From positions 9,871,508 to 9,935,507 of the forward strand of contig NZ_KB913037.1 in assembly GCF_000384295.1 (NCBI RefSeq): 64,000 nucleotides of DNA, given 5' to 3'. Below, piece by piece: positions 15,960-26,000 of the stretch. The notes below the pieces were generated by a model that was not told where the DNA came from, did not search any database, and worked only from the letters and a program-made list of their open reading frames with translations. Source of the DNA: Amycolatopsis balhimycina FH 1894 (GTDB taxonomy: Bacteria > Actinomycetota > Actinomycetes > Mycobacteriales > Pseudonocardiaceae). Made by a program: the position numbers and the translations under genes. How positions within the stretch are numbered: the stretch's first letter is position 1; each line of letters starts with the position of its first letter.

Positions 15960-17210
15960 ATGCCCCACACGCGCACGGCAGGACGACACCGCAAACCTGC
16001 GACAATCGGACTCGCAGCGCTGTTGGGAGTCGCGGGAGCGACCGCGACGGCCATCGCTTTGAGCAGTCCGGCGAGCAACGCGGCCACGGAGAGCTGCGGT
16101 GGTCTGGACACGGCATTGCAGAACAATCTCACGTTCATGAAGGGCCAGCAGCTGGCACCGGACGCCCAGTCCGCGGCCCGGATCGCCAACCGCCAGGCGG
16201 TGGTCGACCAGATCCAGCAACGACGCGCGTCCGCGGGCTGCGACAAGCAGGTCGCGGTGAACGCCGTGGCGGCCGAGTGCACGGCGGTGGCCGGGCTGGC
16301 TCAGCAGGAGAAAAACGCCCGGAACGACAAGGCCGATCAGAACGGCATGGCCGATCAGCAGGGTATGGCCGATCAGAACGGCATGACCGATCAGCAGGGT
16401 ATGGCCGATCAGAACGGCGTGGCTGCGCAGAAGGGCGCGGCCAAGCAGAACGCCAAGGCCCAGAAGAAGAACAAGGCCGCCGAGAAGGCCGCCGCCCAGG
16501 ACGCAGCCGCCGCCCAAAACTGTGCCGTGGTTCAGCAGTGCGTGGACCAGGCTGCCGGACTGGCCGACGCCAACGGGATGGCGAACCAGAACGGCATGGC
16601 GAACCAGAACGGCATGGCCGACCAGAACGGCATGGCCGACCAGAACGGCATGGCCGACCAGAACGGCATGGCCGACCAGAACGGCATGGCCGACCAGAAC
16701 GGCATGGCGAACCAGAACGGCATGGCCGACCAGAACGGCATGGCCGACCAGAACGGCATGGCGAACCAGAACGGCATGGCTGCGCAGAAGGGCGCGGCCC
16801 AGCAGAACGCCAAGGCCGACCAGAACGGTATGGCGGACCAGCAGGGCGCCGACGGGAACAACGGCATGGCCGCTCAGCAGGCGGCCGCCGTCTCCGCGCA
16901 GGAGTGCGCGGCCATCCTCGACTGCGTGGCCCAGGCCGCCGACCCCGCCGCGGCCGCCGGTCAGCAGGGCATGGCCGCCGACGAGAACAAGAAGGCCAAG
17001 GGCAAGGCCGACGCCAACGGCATGGCCGACCAGCAGGGTGCCGCCGAGCAGAACGGCATGGCCGATCAGCAGGGTATGGCCGCCGGGGCGAACAAGAAGG
17101 GCAAGGCCGCCCAGGCGGCGGCCGCGGAAAACGCGGCCGCGGTCGCGGCCCGGTGTGTCGCCGCGGCAGTTCCCACGGGGACAGCCAGCGCTGCTCCGAG
17201 CACCAAGTAG
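15960..17210 (+). CDS. Secreted NGMADQ-hexapeptide repeat protein
   Basis: 416-residue exported protein with signal peptide (GLAALLGVAGATATAIAL, cleavage near SNAATE at residue ~43). The body is Ala/Gln/Asn-rich and carries the hexapeptide NGMA(D/N)Q. There is one group at about residues 123-160, 12 consecutive units at about 205-276, and more scattered to residue 376, interspersed with NGMADQQGMADQ variants and Lys-rich spacers (AKAQKKNKAAEKAAA). Eight cysteines occur in short conserved contexts (SCGG, GCDK, ECTA, NCAVVQQC, ECAAILDC, RCVA), so disulphide-linked modules separated by flexible repeats are likely. AAAGGAGG precedes the ATG. I know no function; a surface or spore-coat-like structural role is only a guess. 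Confidence 0.78.
   Translation: MPHTRTAGRHRKPATIGLAALLGVAGATATAIALSSPASNAATESCGGLDTALQNNLTFMKGQQLAPDAQSAARIANRQAVVDQIQQRRASAGCDKQVAVNAVAAECTAVAGLAQQEKNARNDKADQNGMADQQGMADQNGMTDQQGMADQNGVAAQKGAAKQNAKAQKKNKAAEKAAAQDAAAAQNCAVVQQCVDQAAGLADANGMANQNGMANQNGMADQNGMADQNGMADQNGMADQNGMADQNGMANQNGMADQNGMADQNGMANQNGMAAQKGAAQQNAKADQNGMADQQGADGNNGMAAQQAAAVSAQECAAILDCVAQAADPAAAAGQQGMAADENKKAKGKADANGMADQQGAAEQNGMADQQGMAAGANKKGKAAQAAAAENAAAVAARCVAAAVPTGTASAAPSTK
16572..16787 (+). repeat. 18-bp coding tandem repeat (12 units)
   Basis: Twelve uninterrupted 18-bp units, mostly AACGGCATGGCCGACCAG, encoding NGMANQ, NGMADQ or NGMAAQ. Units 3-7 are identical at nucleotide level, suggesting recent slippage or gene-conversion expansion. 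Partial arrays flank it at 16335-16430 and 17017-17085. Confidence 0.95.
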
Positions 17211-17247
17211 GCAGTGCTCGAGCGTGCGGCTCCCTCGGGCGCACGTT

Positions 17248-17300
17248 CGCCGGCCGGCCCGGCCCTGCCGCCCTCACCGGCGGGGCCGGGCCGGCCGGCG
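17248..17300 (+). terminator. Very GC-rich hairpin terminator
   Basis: 23-bp arms (17248-17270 and 17278-17300, one G-T wobble) with a 7-nt loop (CCCTCAC), 38 bp after the repeat-protein stop. Confidence 0.75.
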
Positions 17301-17388
17301 TGGGAACTCCGGCCCGCCGCCGTCCGTTGACCGGGTGGAGCGCAGTACTCTGGTGCTCCATAACGACCGACGACAGCATGAGGCTTCA

Positions 17389-18042
17389 GTGACCACCGAC
17401 CCGGCGGCCCAGGACGCTTCCCTGCGCGAGGCGGCCGACGAGCTCGCCGTCGCCGGGCAGCTCCCGCGGTTCCTCCTGATGTACAAGTTCGTCCTCGAAG
17501 AGCTGATGACGAAGCTGCGCATCCTCAGCGAGGAGTTCGACTTCGTCCACCAGCACGACCCGATCGAGCACATCACGAGCCGGGTGAAGCGGCCTGAGGC
17601 GATCAAGGAGAAGGTACGCCGTCGCGGACTGGGCGGCGACTGGGTGTCCGCGGCCGCCGCTCTCGACGACATCGCCGGCATCCGCGTGGTCTGCCCGTTC
17701 GTCTCCGACGTCTACGAGGTCGCCCGGATGCTCACCGCGCAGGACGACGTGGAGCTGCTGCGCACCAAGGACTACATCGCCGACCCCAAGGCCAACGGCT
17801 ACCGCAGCCTGCACCTCATCGTCCGCATCCCGGTGTTCCTGTCCGACCGGGTGGAGAAGGTCAAGGTGGAGGTCCAGCTCCGCACCATCGCCATGGACTT
17901 CTGGGCGGCGGTGGAGCACAAGCTGTCGTACAAGTACCGCGACAGCGTCCCGCCCGACTTCGCCGGCGAACTCGCGGCGGCGGCCCGGACGGCCGCGGAC
18001 CTCGACTCCCGGATGGCCGCGCTGCACGAACGCATCCGCTGA
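17389..18042 (+). CDS. Small alarmone synthetase (GTP pyrophosphokinase, RelQ/RelP type)
   Basis: 217-residue single-domain (p)ppGpp synthetase that transfers pyrophosphate from ATP to GDP or GTP. The synthetase motifs are present: SRVKRPEAIKEKVRRRG (ATP-binding basic stretch), DDIAGIRVVCPF (Asp of the active site), KDYIADPKANGYRSLHLIV (G-loop with the substrate-stacking Tyr) and VEVQLRTIAMDFWAAVEHKL with the catalytic Glu/Gln. There is no HD hydrolase, TGS or ACT domain. The GTG at 17389 gives a protein of normal family length. It is convergent with the DUF998 gene, 33 bp apart. Confidence 0.92.
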   Translation: MTTDPAAQDASLREAADELAVAGQLPRFLLMYKFVLEELMTKLRILSEEFDFVHQHDPIEHITSRVKRPEAIKEKVRRRGLGGDWVSAAAALDDIAGIRVVCPFVSDVYEVARMLTAQDDVELLRTKDYIADPKANGYRSLHLIVRIPVFLSDRVEKVKVEVQLRTIAMDFWAAVEHKLSYKYRDSVPPDFAGELAAAARTAADLDSRMAALHERIR

Positions 18043-18075
18043 CGCCACCCCCTTGTACGACCGCGTCCGTGCGCG

Positions 18076-18735
18076 TTACGGCCGGCGGGCGGACCGTTCG
18101 CCGACCGGCGCCAGCAGGACGCCCAGCGCGATCAGCTCGGTGAGTGCCATCCCGCGTTCCACCAGGCCGAGCGGGATGAGCGTCCACCAGCGGCCGCCGT
18201 CCACCGCGGCCACCACGACCGCGCCCAGGATGACCGCGAACCAGCCCAGGGACGCGATCGCGAGCAGCCGTGCCGACCAGCGGCGGCCGGGCGAGGCGGG
18301 GAACGCCGTCCGCACCGCCACCAGCACCGCCAGCGGCAGCGCGACGAACGCCACCACGCTGGCGATCCGGTGCATTGTGCCGCCGAAGTCCGCGCGGGAG
18401 ACCGTCGCCCAGTCCGGCTTCGGGAAAGCGACGATGACCAGCAGCCCGACCGTCCACAGTGTCCCCAGGATGGCCGCCGGCACCGGGAGCCGCCGCTGAC
18501 GGCCCAGGACCGCGAGTCCCGCGGCCGACCCGAGGGCGACCAGGACGACGGCGAGGTCGAAGACCCATTTGTGGTCGGAGAGGCCGTACTCGCTGATCGT
18601 GCGGCGGGTGACGCTGATCTCGTCGGTCGGCGGGATGACCTGCAGCAGCAGCACCAGGGTGGCACCGGTCACCAGCGCGGCGATGCCCGTCAGCGACACC
18701 GCGACCGACACTCGTCGCGCAGGGATCGTGGCCAT
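18076..18735 (-). CDS. DUF998-family integral membrane protein
   Basis: 219-residue membrane protein with about six transmembrane helices. A conserved SEYGLSDHKWVFDLAVV stretch follows the first helix (ISEY(G/A)... is the DUF998 hallmark), and FGGTMHRIASVVAFVALPLA lies in the middle. Function in the family is unknown. A TACTGT element ends 6 nt before the ATG at 18735 and no Shine-Dalgarno is seen, so the mRNA may be leaderless. It is divergent from the secreted carboxypeptidase gene. Confidence 0.85.
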   Translation of the reverse strand: MATIPARRVSVAVSLTGIAALVTGATLVLLLQVIPPTDEISVTRRTISEYGLSDHKWVFDLAVVLVALGSAAGLAVLGRQRRLPVPAAILGTLWTVGLLVIVAFPKPDWATVSRADFGGTMHRIASVVAFVALPLAVLVAVRTAFPASPGRRWSARLLAIASLGWFAVILGAVVVAAVDGGRWWTLIPLGLVERGMALTELIALGVLLAPVGERSARRP

Positions 18736-18897
18736 GGACCGACAGTAGCCGACCGGTGGTTGAACTCCCGGTGAATGGCGCCGCCGCGTTGAACGCTGTA
18801 CGACTTACGGCGGCTACCCCGGCCGGATTTCCTCCATTATGGTCCCTCGCAACCGGTAGGTCCGTCCTGCCGGCCACGCTCAAGGAGGTCTTTTCCT

Positions 18898-21393
18898 GTG
18901 GGGAATTCACCAAGACGGCTAGTGATGCTGGCTTCGGCCGTCGCGCTGGCCGGAACGTTCGTCGCGTTACCGGCCGGCACCGCGGGCGCGGCGCAGAACA
19001 TCCTGCGTGCCGACAAGTCGGTCGCGCGCTCGTGCTTCGCGAAAGTGCTGCCCAAGGGGACGTCAGGCGCCGACCGCCGCGAGCTCACGTCCACCGTGGA
19101 CGGTCTCGTCCAGGCCCGGCTCAAGGCCGCCCAGGGCGCCGAGGGCGACTGGGACGTCGCCGTGTTCGACAAGGCCACGGGCGCCGTGGTCGCCGCCTCG
19201 ACGGCGTTGCGTTCCCACGAACTCGCCGAAAGCTTCGTGAAAAAGGGCCAGCAGCTCGTCGTCCAGGGCTGCCGCTACGGCGGCTCGGCCGGCCAGGTCC
19301 AGCTCGGCGTCGACTTCCTCGCGCTGACCCCGCAGGGCACGCCGACCGGCGCTGCCGCGGCGGCGCAGCGCGCGGAGCTCGTCCGCGTCGAGACGCCCAC
19401 GCGCGCCGACAAGAACAAGCTGACCGCCCTCGGCCTCGACGTCACCGAGAAGGGTGACGCGACCGGGGTCGAGGTCGTCCTCGCCGGCGACGCCGACCGC
19501 CAGACGCTCAAGAACAGCGGTTTCAAGTCGAAGGTGATCGAGGCCGACCTCTCGGCCAAGTCCGTCCAGGACGCGAAGGCCGACCGCCAGTACGCCGCGA
19601 AGACCGCCGCGTCGGCGCTGCCGTCCGGGCGCACCAGCTACCGGCACCTCTACGAGTACAACTACGAGCTGAAGGAACTGGCCCGCAAGAACCCCACCCT
19701 GGTTTCGGCGTTCACCATGCCGGAATCGACGTGGGAGGGCCGCGACGTCGTCGGCGTCGAAATCGCCACCGATGTCAAGAACCTGACCGACGGCAAGCCG
19801 GTGAACTTCACCATGGGCGTGCACCACGCCCGGGAGTGGCCGGCCGGCGAGCACGTCATGGAGTGGGCGTACGAGCTGGTCAACGGCTACTCGCACGATG
19901 CCGCCATCCGGTCGCTGGTGGGCAAGACGCGCAACATCGTCGTGCCGATCATCAACCCGGACGGCTTCGAGATCTCCCGCGAAGCCGAGCCCAAGGGTGA
20001 CTTCACCCGGTTCGACTACGAGATGAAGCGCAAGAACTGCAACGTCAGCGACTCGCCGCCGCAGTACGCCACCGGCGTCTGCAAGGCGAACCCGGGCGGC
20101 CGCCTGCGCGGCACCGACCCGAACCGCAACTACGCCGGGTTCTGGGGCGGTAACGGTGCGGAGCTGGCCTGGAGCGGCGACACCTTCCGCGGGTCCGCGC
20201 CGTTCAGCGAGCCCGAGGTGCGGAACGTGCGTTCGATCGTGTCCTCGCGCCAGGTGACCAACCTGATCACGATGCACACCGTCGCCGCGCTGGTGCTGCG
20301 CCCGCCGGGCGTGGCGGACGTCCGCCCGCCGCTGGAGGAGCCGCAGTACAAGGCCCTCGGCGACAAGCTGGCCTCGCGCAACGGCTACACCAGCGAGCCG
20401 AGCTGGGCGCTGTACGACACGACCGGCACCACCGAGGACTGGTCGTACTGGGCCACCGGTGGCTGGGGCTTCACCATCGAGGTGGGCGGCAACGGCTTCC
20501 ACGGGCCCTACGCCGACAACGTCGTGGCGGAGTACGAGGGCCTCGCGCCCGCGACCGGCGCCGGCAAGGGCGGCAACCGCCAGGCGTTCCTGGACATGCT
20601 GGGCAACGCGGCCGACCCGCAGCAGCACTCGACGCTGATCGGCTCGGCGCCCAAGGGCTACCAGCTCAAGCTGCACAAGACGTTCCAGACGCCGACGTCG
20701 CCGGTGCTGCAGCCGGACGGCTCCACCAAGCCGCCGATCTACTACACCGACGACTTGAACTCGAAGTTCACCGCGACCGGCGGCCGGTTCGCCTGGTCGG
20801 TCAACCCGTCGACGCGGCCGTACGTGGCCGGCCGGTACGGGCGCACCCCGCAGGGCCCGGCTCAGCAGGGCTTCGCGGTCGCCAACCCCGCGGGCGTGCC
20901 GCCGATCAACCAGAACTACCCGACGGACGCGACCGGCGAGTCGTTCACCTTCCACGTCGACGGCCTGCCGAAGGTGGACAACGGGAAGTTCAGCGTCAAC
21001 ATCAACTGGAAGAACACCACGACCGACTGGGACCTGTACATCTACGACTCGGCGGGCAACCTGGTCAGCTCGTCGGCGAACGGCGGCACGACGTCCGAGC
21101 ACGCCGTGCTGTTCGACCCGCCGGCCGGCGACTACAAGGCCGTGGTGGTCAACTACGACCAGACCGACCCGAACGTGCCCGACGACTGGACTGGTGACGT
21201 GTCGTTCGCGTCGCCGGTCCCGCCGACGTACGGGACGAAGGAGGCCTACCAGCTGACCTGCTCGTCGCCGAACGGCAAGCTCGTCGGCGTGGCGGACGTC
21301 TTCGTCGACCGCGCCCAGACGGTCGACGTCGGCGAGGTCTGCACCCGGTCCGCGCACGCGCAGAAGCAGCGCGCTTCGGGCGGCGTCCGGTAG
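18898..21393 (+). CDS. Secreted M14-family zinc carboxypeptidase
   Basis: 831-residue exported metallopeptidase that removes C-terminal residues from peptides. The signal peptide ends near residue 33 (GTAGAA). A propeptide-like region reaches about residue 240. The catalytic domain then has Zn ligands His310 and Glu313 in HAREW and His460 in ITMHTV, substrate-binding DPNRNYAGFWGG near residue 407, and the general base Glu528 in FTIEVGG. A C-terminal jelly-roll PPC-like domain (DGLPKVDNGKFSVNINW... WDLYIYDSAGN) covers about residues 680-790. The GTG start is preceded by AAGGAGG. It likely scavenges extracellular protein. Confidence 0.92.
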   Translation: MGNSPRRLVMLASAVALAGTFVALPAGTAGAAQNILRADKSVARSCFAKVLPKGTSGADRRELTSTVDGLVQARLKAAQGAEGDWDVAVFDKATGAVVAASTALRSHELAESFVKKGQQLVVQGCRYGGSAGQVQLGVDFLALTPQGTPTGAAAAAQRAELVRVETPTRADKNKLTALGLDVTEKGDATGVEVVLAGDADRQTLKNSGFKSKVIEADLSAKSVQDAKADRQYAAKTAASALPSGRTSYRHLYEYNYELKELARKNPTLVSAFTMPESTWEGRDVVGVEIATDVKNLTDGKPVNFTMGVHHAREWPAGEHVMEWAYELVNGYSHDAAIRSLVGKTRNIVVPIINPDGFEISREAEPKGDFTRFDYEMKRKNCNVSDSPPQYATGVCKANPGGRLRGTDPNRNYAGFWGGNGAELAWSGDTFRGSAPFSEPEVRNVRSIVSSRQVTNLITMHTVAALVLRPPGVADVRPPLEEPQYKALGDKLASRNGYTSEPSWALYDTTGTTEDWSYWATGGWGFTIEVGGNGFHGPYADNVVAEYEGLAPATGAGKGGNRQAFLDMLGNAADPQQHSTLIGSAPKGYQLKLHKTFQTPTSPVLQPDGSTKPPIYYTDDLNSKFTATGGRFAWSVNPSTRPYVAGRYGRTPQGPAQQGFAVANPAGVPPINQNYPTDATGESFTFHVDGLPKVDNGKFSVNINWKNTTTDWDLYIYDSAGNLVSSSANGGTTSEHAVLFDPPAGDYKAVVVNYDQTDPNVPDDWTGDVSFASPVPPTYGTKEAYQLTCSSPNGKLVGVADVFVDRAQTVDVGEVCTRSAHAQKQRASGGVR

Positions 21394-21407
21394 TTCCCGG
21401 TTCGTTC

Positions 21408-21454
21408 GTGAAGGCCACCTTGAGGAACTTGTAGTTCCTCAAGGTGGCCTTCAC
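21408..21454. repeat. Long hairpin repeat (family A) between convergent genes; likely terminator
   Basis: Perfect 22-bp arms (21408-21429 and 21433-21454, beginning GTGAAGGCCACCTTGAGG) with a 3-nt loop. It lies exactly between the convergent carboxypeptidase (stop 21393) and NRPS (stop 21470) genes. It is the same element as 6189-6235. Confidence 0.8.
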
Positions 21455-21469
21455 GGCGTTGCGGCCGGT

Positions 21470-23056
21470 TCATGCATCCTGGACCAGGGCCGCCATCTTG
21501 CGGATCGTGATCCCCCGGTCCAGGATCGCCGACGGCGGCAGCCGGACGCCGAGGCGTTCGGCGACCAGCGCTTCGATGCGGGCGCCGTGCAGCGACTCGC
21601 CGCCCAGCTCGTCCAGGCCGGTGTCCGGGTCGGGTGAACGCAGGAACAGCACCTCGGCCCAGATGGCGGCGACGGCGCCGAGCACATCAGCGACCTCGGG
21701 CGCCGGGCCGAGCGAGGCGACCAGCGCGCGGCGGTTCACCTTGCCGGTGGCCGAGCGCGGGATCTCCGTGACCCGCGCGAACCGGTCCGGGCCGCGGCCG
21801 GACGTCCGTGCGCAGTGGCGGCGGAGGTCGTCGTCGGTCGTGTCCTCGGAGGCGACGACGACGGCGACCACGGCCTCGCCGAGGACCGGGTCCGCCGCGC
21901 CGGCGACCACCACGTCGGTCACGCCCGGATGCCCGGCCAGAACGTTCTCCAGCTCCTCCGGGAAGACCTTCTCACCGGCGCGGTTGATCACGTCGTCGCG
22001 GCGCCCGGACAGCACGAGGTCGCCGTCGCCGGTGAGCCGGCCGAGGTCGCCGGTGGCCAGCCGGCCACCGGGGTGCTCCGTCAGCGGGCCATCCACCGTG
22101 GACAGATAGCCGGGGCAGACGTGCGGCCCGCGCACCATGATCTCGCCCGACGCGCGCACGGAGACCTCGCAGCCGACCGGCGGCCCGACCGTGCCCGGTG
22201 TCACCGGCACGGACGGGCTGTGCGCGCAGATCTCGCCCGGCGCTTCGGTCAGCGCGTAGGCCTGCAGCACCGGGACGCCGAGCGCGTCCCCGAGCCGCAG
22301 GCGCAAAGTCTCCGGCAGCGGGGCGGACGCCGACCGCGTGAACCGCAGCCGGTGCCCGTCGAGTCGCCCGCCGGCGGCGAACGCGGCCACCCGCGCGTGG
22401 ATCGCCGGAACCGCGCTGTACCAGGTCGGCGTGAACGTGCGAAACGCGGCGAGCATCCCGTCGTCGCGGTAGCCCGGCAGGCAGACGACGCTCGCCCCGG
22501 CCGTCAGGGTCGACAGCACCACGCCGACGAGACCGTGCGTGTGGTGCAGCGGCAGCACGTTCAGCCCGCGATCGGCCGGGGTGAGTTCCAGTGTCCCCGC
22601 CACCAGTGACGCCGCGTGCAGCAACGCATCACCGGACAGCGGCACGAGCTTCGCCGCGCCGGTGCTGCCCGAAGTCCGGACGAGCAAAGCGGTTCCCGGC
22701 ACCGAACACCGCGGCCCGGACACCCGGCCGACCTCCTCGAACGGCCGGATCACCGGAACGTCGGCCTCGGCCGAGTCCGCGATGACCACGGACGCGCCAA
22801 GCCCGCGCACGTCGGCCGATCGCCCGGCGGGCACCGGCGCGCACACGGCGACCGAGGCGGTCGCGAGCAGCGTGGCGACCGCCGACGGCGAGTTGCCTTC
22901 GGCCACCGCGACGACCTGGTCCCGGTCCACGAACCCCCGCAGCCAGGCGGAAAGCGCCGTGACCTGCGCGGCCAGCTCCCGGTAGGTGGTGACCGTGCCG
23001 TCCTCCGCGAGCAACGCCGGCAGGTCGCCGCGGGCGGCCAGGAGCCGCTCAATCAT
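21470..23056 (-). CDS. Stand-alone adenylation-carrier protein (A-PCP)
   Basis: 528 residues. The N-terminal ANL-superfamily adenylation domain (1-440) has TSGSTGAAK near residue 130, LPLHHTHGL near 170, AYALTEAP near 263, GDLGRLTGDGDL and the C-terminal Lys in SATGKVNRRAL. A carrier domain (about 450-528) has the phosphopantetheine Ser in LGGESLHG near residue 487. The core (HTHGL, TWYSAVPAIH, RFTRSASAPL) resembles oxalate-CoA ligase/Pcs60-type enzymes more than amino-acid A domains, so a small carboxylic acid may be loaded. It is last in the NRPS operon; its ATG overlaps the preceding stop by 8 bp. Confidence 0.85.
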   Translation of the reverse strand: MIERLLAARGDLPALLAEDGTVTTYRELAAQVTALSAWLRGFVDRDQVVAVAEGNSPSAVATLLATASVAVCAPVPAGRSADVRGLGASVVIADSAEADVPVIRPFEEVGRVSGPRCSVPGTALLVRTSGSTGAAKLVPLSGDALLHAASLVAGTLELTPADRGLNVLPLHHTHGLVGVVLSTLTAGASVVCLPGYRDDGMLAAFRTFTPTWYSAVPAIHARVAAFAAGGRLDGHRLRFTRSASAPLPETLRLRLGDALGVPVLQAYALTEAPGEICAHSPSVPVTPGTVGPPVGCEVSVRASGEIMVRGPHVCPGYLSTVDGPLTEHPGGRLATGDLGRLTGDGDLVLSGRRDDVINRAGEKVFPEELENVLAGHPGVTDVVVAGAADPVLGEAVVAVVVASEDTTDDDLRRHCARTSGRGPDRFARVTEIPRSATGKVNRRALVASLGPAPEVADVLGAVAAIWAEVLFLRSPDPDTGLDELGGESLHGARIEALVAERLGVRLPPSAILDRGITIRKMAALVQDA

Positions 23057-26000
23057 CGACGCGCTCCTTCTGCCGCCGCTCCCGCAGCGCCTGGATGCCC
23101 ACGACGTCGTCGGGCAGCGCGTCCGGCATGTCCTGGTCGAAGCGCGAGAGCACGCGGGTGCGCAGCGCCGCCAGGCCGAGCGCGATGATCAGCAGCCCGA
23201 GCACGACGTAGCTGAACCCGATGCCCCGGCCCGGGCCGGTCCCGAGCACCGCGCCGACGCTCGCGGCGAGCCCGCCGCCGGGCATGAGCAGCGGCTCGAA
23301 CAACCCGATCACCAGCGGCGCCACCACGATCAACCCGAGCGGGATGGTCGACCACGCGATCATCTGGTCCAGCGCGAACACCCGGCCGTGGTACCGCTGC
23401 GGCACCTTGACCTGCACGATCGTCGCGTGGATGCCGTTGACCAGCGCCACGCAGAAGAACATCCCGGCCAGCCCGGTCGCGACGACGGCGACGCCCGCGT
23501 ACAGCCCGGCGAACGCGCCGCAGGCGCCCATCGCGACGCCGGCGGTCAGCATCCCGCGCATCCGCCGCCGCCCCGGCCCGCCCCACATCGACATCGCCAG
23601 CCCGCCGAGCGCGGCACCGATCCCGCCGAGGAACGACACCGTGGCCACGGTGGACAGCGAACCGAAGGACAGCACCAGCGGGAAGATCAGCAGGATCACC
23701 GCGGACAGGAAGATGTTGAGCAGCCCCATGTAGGCGACCATGCCGCGGATGTAGCGGTTGCCGACCGAATAGCGCCAGCCGTTGACGATCTCGCGGCCGA
23801 GCGATTCGCGGTGCTTGTGCGGCATCGACCGCGGGAACCGCACCGCGGCGACGACGGCGACCGCGACCGCGAAGCTGACCAGGTCGAACACCAGGATCCC
23901 GCCGAGGCTGAACAGCGAGATCGCAGCCGCGGCGAGCAGCGGCGCGATGAACTGGCCGACGCCGGTCGAGAGCTGCACGACGCCGTTGGCGTGGCCGAGG
24001 AAGTGCTTCGGCACCAGCTGGGGCACCGCGGACTGGTACGCCAGCCGCTGGAAGACCAGCGCCACCGACAACAATCCGAGCCCGATCCAGATCTGCCAGA
24101 TCTTCAGGCCGCCGGTGAAGTAGACCAGCGCGAACACACCCTGGATGACGCCGGACGCGCAGTCGGCGGCCAGCATCACCTTCCGCCGGTCGCAGCGGTC
24201 CACGATCGCCCCGGCGACCGGCGCCAGGAAGAGCCCGAGCATGCCGAAGATCCACGACGTCGCGTACGACGTCAGCGATCCGGTGGTGAGGTAGATCCAC
24301 AGCGGGATCGCGTACTCGGTCAGCTGCGAGCCGGTGATCGACACGAGCTGCCCGGCCGCGACCGTCAGGAACCGGCCCAGGCTCGGCTGTGGCGTTCGTG
24401 GTGGTGGCATGTCGTCGGGTGCTTCGGAGACTTCGGCGAACCACCAGCTCGCGTCCTCGCCGCGGGCCTCGTGCGTCAGCTCGTCCGTGGTCCCGGCGGA
24501 CAGGGCCGGGTGCACGGAGGTGATGATCTCGGCGAGTTCTTCGGGACGGAACCGCAGGAAGTAGTGCCCGGCCTCGTCGAGCACGACCAGCGCCGTCTTC
24601 CGGGTGACGATCTGCCACTCCCGGTAGCGTTCCTGGTAGTACTCGGTGATCGGGTCGCGCTCGCCGACCACCGAGATGATCGGCGCGCGCAGCTTCGCGG
24701 CGCCGGTGTCGAGCAGCGCGGAGAAGTAGTCCTCCGCGTTCGCGCCGTCCTCGCGCATCAGCTTGACGATCAGCTGGATCTCTTCGGGCGGCAGGCCTTC
24801 GAGGTCGGCGCCCATGCCACGCAGCCAGTTCGCCCACGACCGGTCGCTGCGCAGCCGCTTCACCTTGGTCAGCTGTCCCAGCTTGCCGAGCGCGCCCCGT
24901 ACCGGCAGCGCGAACGGGAAGTTCGCGGCGACGTAGATCGCGTCGATCTCCCGCCCGGCCGCTTCCAGCCGTCGCGCGATCTCGGTGGTCAGCGCGCTGC
25001 CGAGGCAGTGGCTGTAGAGCACGAGCGGACCGGTGACCCGCTCGAGGATCTCGCCGACGCATTCCTGCGCGATCTCCTCCAGGGGCAGCGATTCCTCGAC
25101 GACGCCGGGGTCGTGACCCGGCAACGCCACGGCGAACAGCGTGCACCCGGGCGGCAGCGCGTCGGCCAGGGGCTGGAAGACGACCGCGCTGGTGCCCGCG
25201 TACGGCACGCCGACGTAGGTGAGGAGTCGTTCGTGCCCGGGAATCGGCCGGGTCAGCTCGTAGAGCCGTTTGCCCGCGCGGTTTTGCGCGTCCGGTGTCT
25301 CGATCATCGCGGCCAGCTCGCGGATCGTCGGCTCGGCGAAGACGTCCATCACCGTGATGCCGGGCGAGCCCTCGGGCAGCCGGCGGCGCAGCCGCGAGAC
25401 TACTTTGGTGGCCATCAGGGAATGCCCGCCGAGGTCGAAGAAGTCGTCGTCGATGCCGACCCGGTCCAGGCCCAGCACTTCCTGCCACAGCTGCGCCATC
25501 AGCTTCTCGACGTCCGTGCGCGGCTCGGTGCCGCCCGAGTCCGCAGTGGACGGTGTCGGCGCGGGAAGTGTCTTCCGGTCGAGTTTTCCGTTCGGGGTGA
25601 GGGGAAACGCGTCGAGCGTGACGTAGGCGCTGGGCACCATGTAGTCGGGCAGGATGCGCTTCAGCCGGTCCTTCAGCTCCTCGGGCCGTGGTGTCGCGCC
25701 CACGAGGTAGGCGACCAGGCGCTGGTCGCCGGGACGGTCCTCGCGCAGTGCCACGACGGCGTCGCGCACATCACTGCCGCGCAGGGCGGCCTCGATCTCG
25801 CCCAGTTCGACCCGCTGGCCGCGGATCTTGACCTGCGTGTCGATCCGGCCGAGGAACTCGAGGGTGCCGTCGGGCCGGTGGCGCGCCAGGTCGCCGGTCC
25901 GGTAGAGGCGTGCGTCGGGCTCGAAGGGGTCTGGCACGAACCGCTCGGCGGTCAGCTCGGGCCGGTTCAGGTAGCCGCGCGCGACGCCGGCGCCGCCGAT

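Noticed and set aside
16572..16787. Regular 18-bp repeats resembling a CRISPR or minisatellite array
   Set aside because: There are no spacers; the period is six codons and the frame is preserved, so it is a coding peptide repeat.
17327..17365. TTGACC near 17327 as a promoter for the alarmone synthetase
   Set aside because: No -10 hexamer lies at an acceptable distance; only a weak TGGAGC/GCTCCA inverted pair follows.
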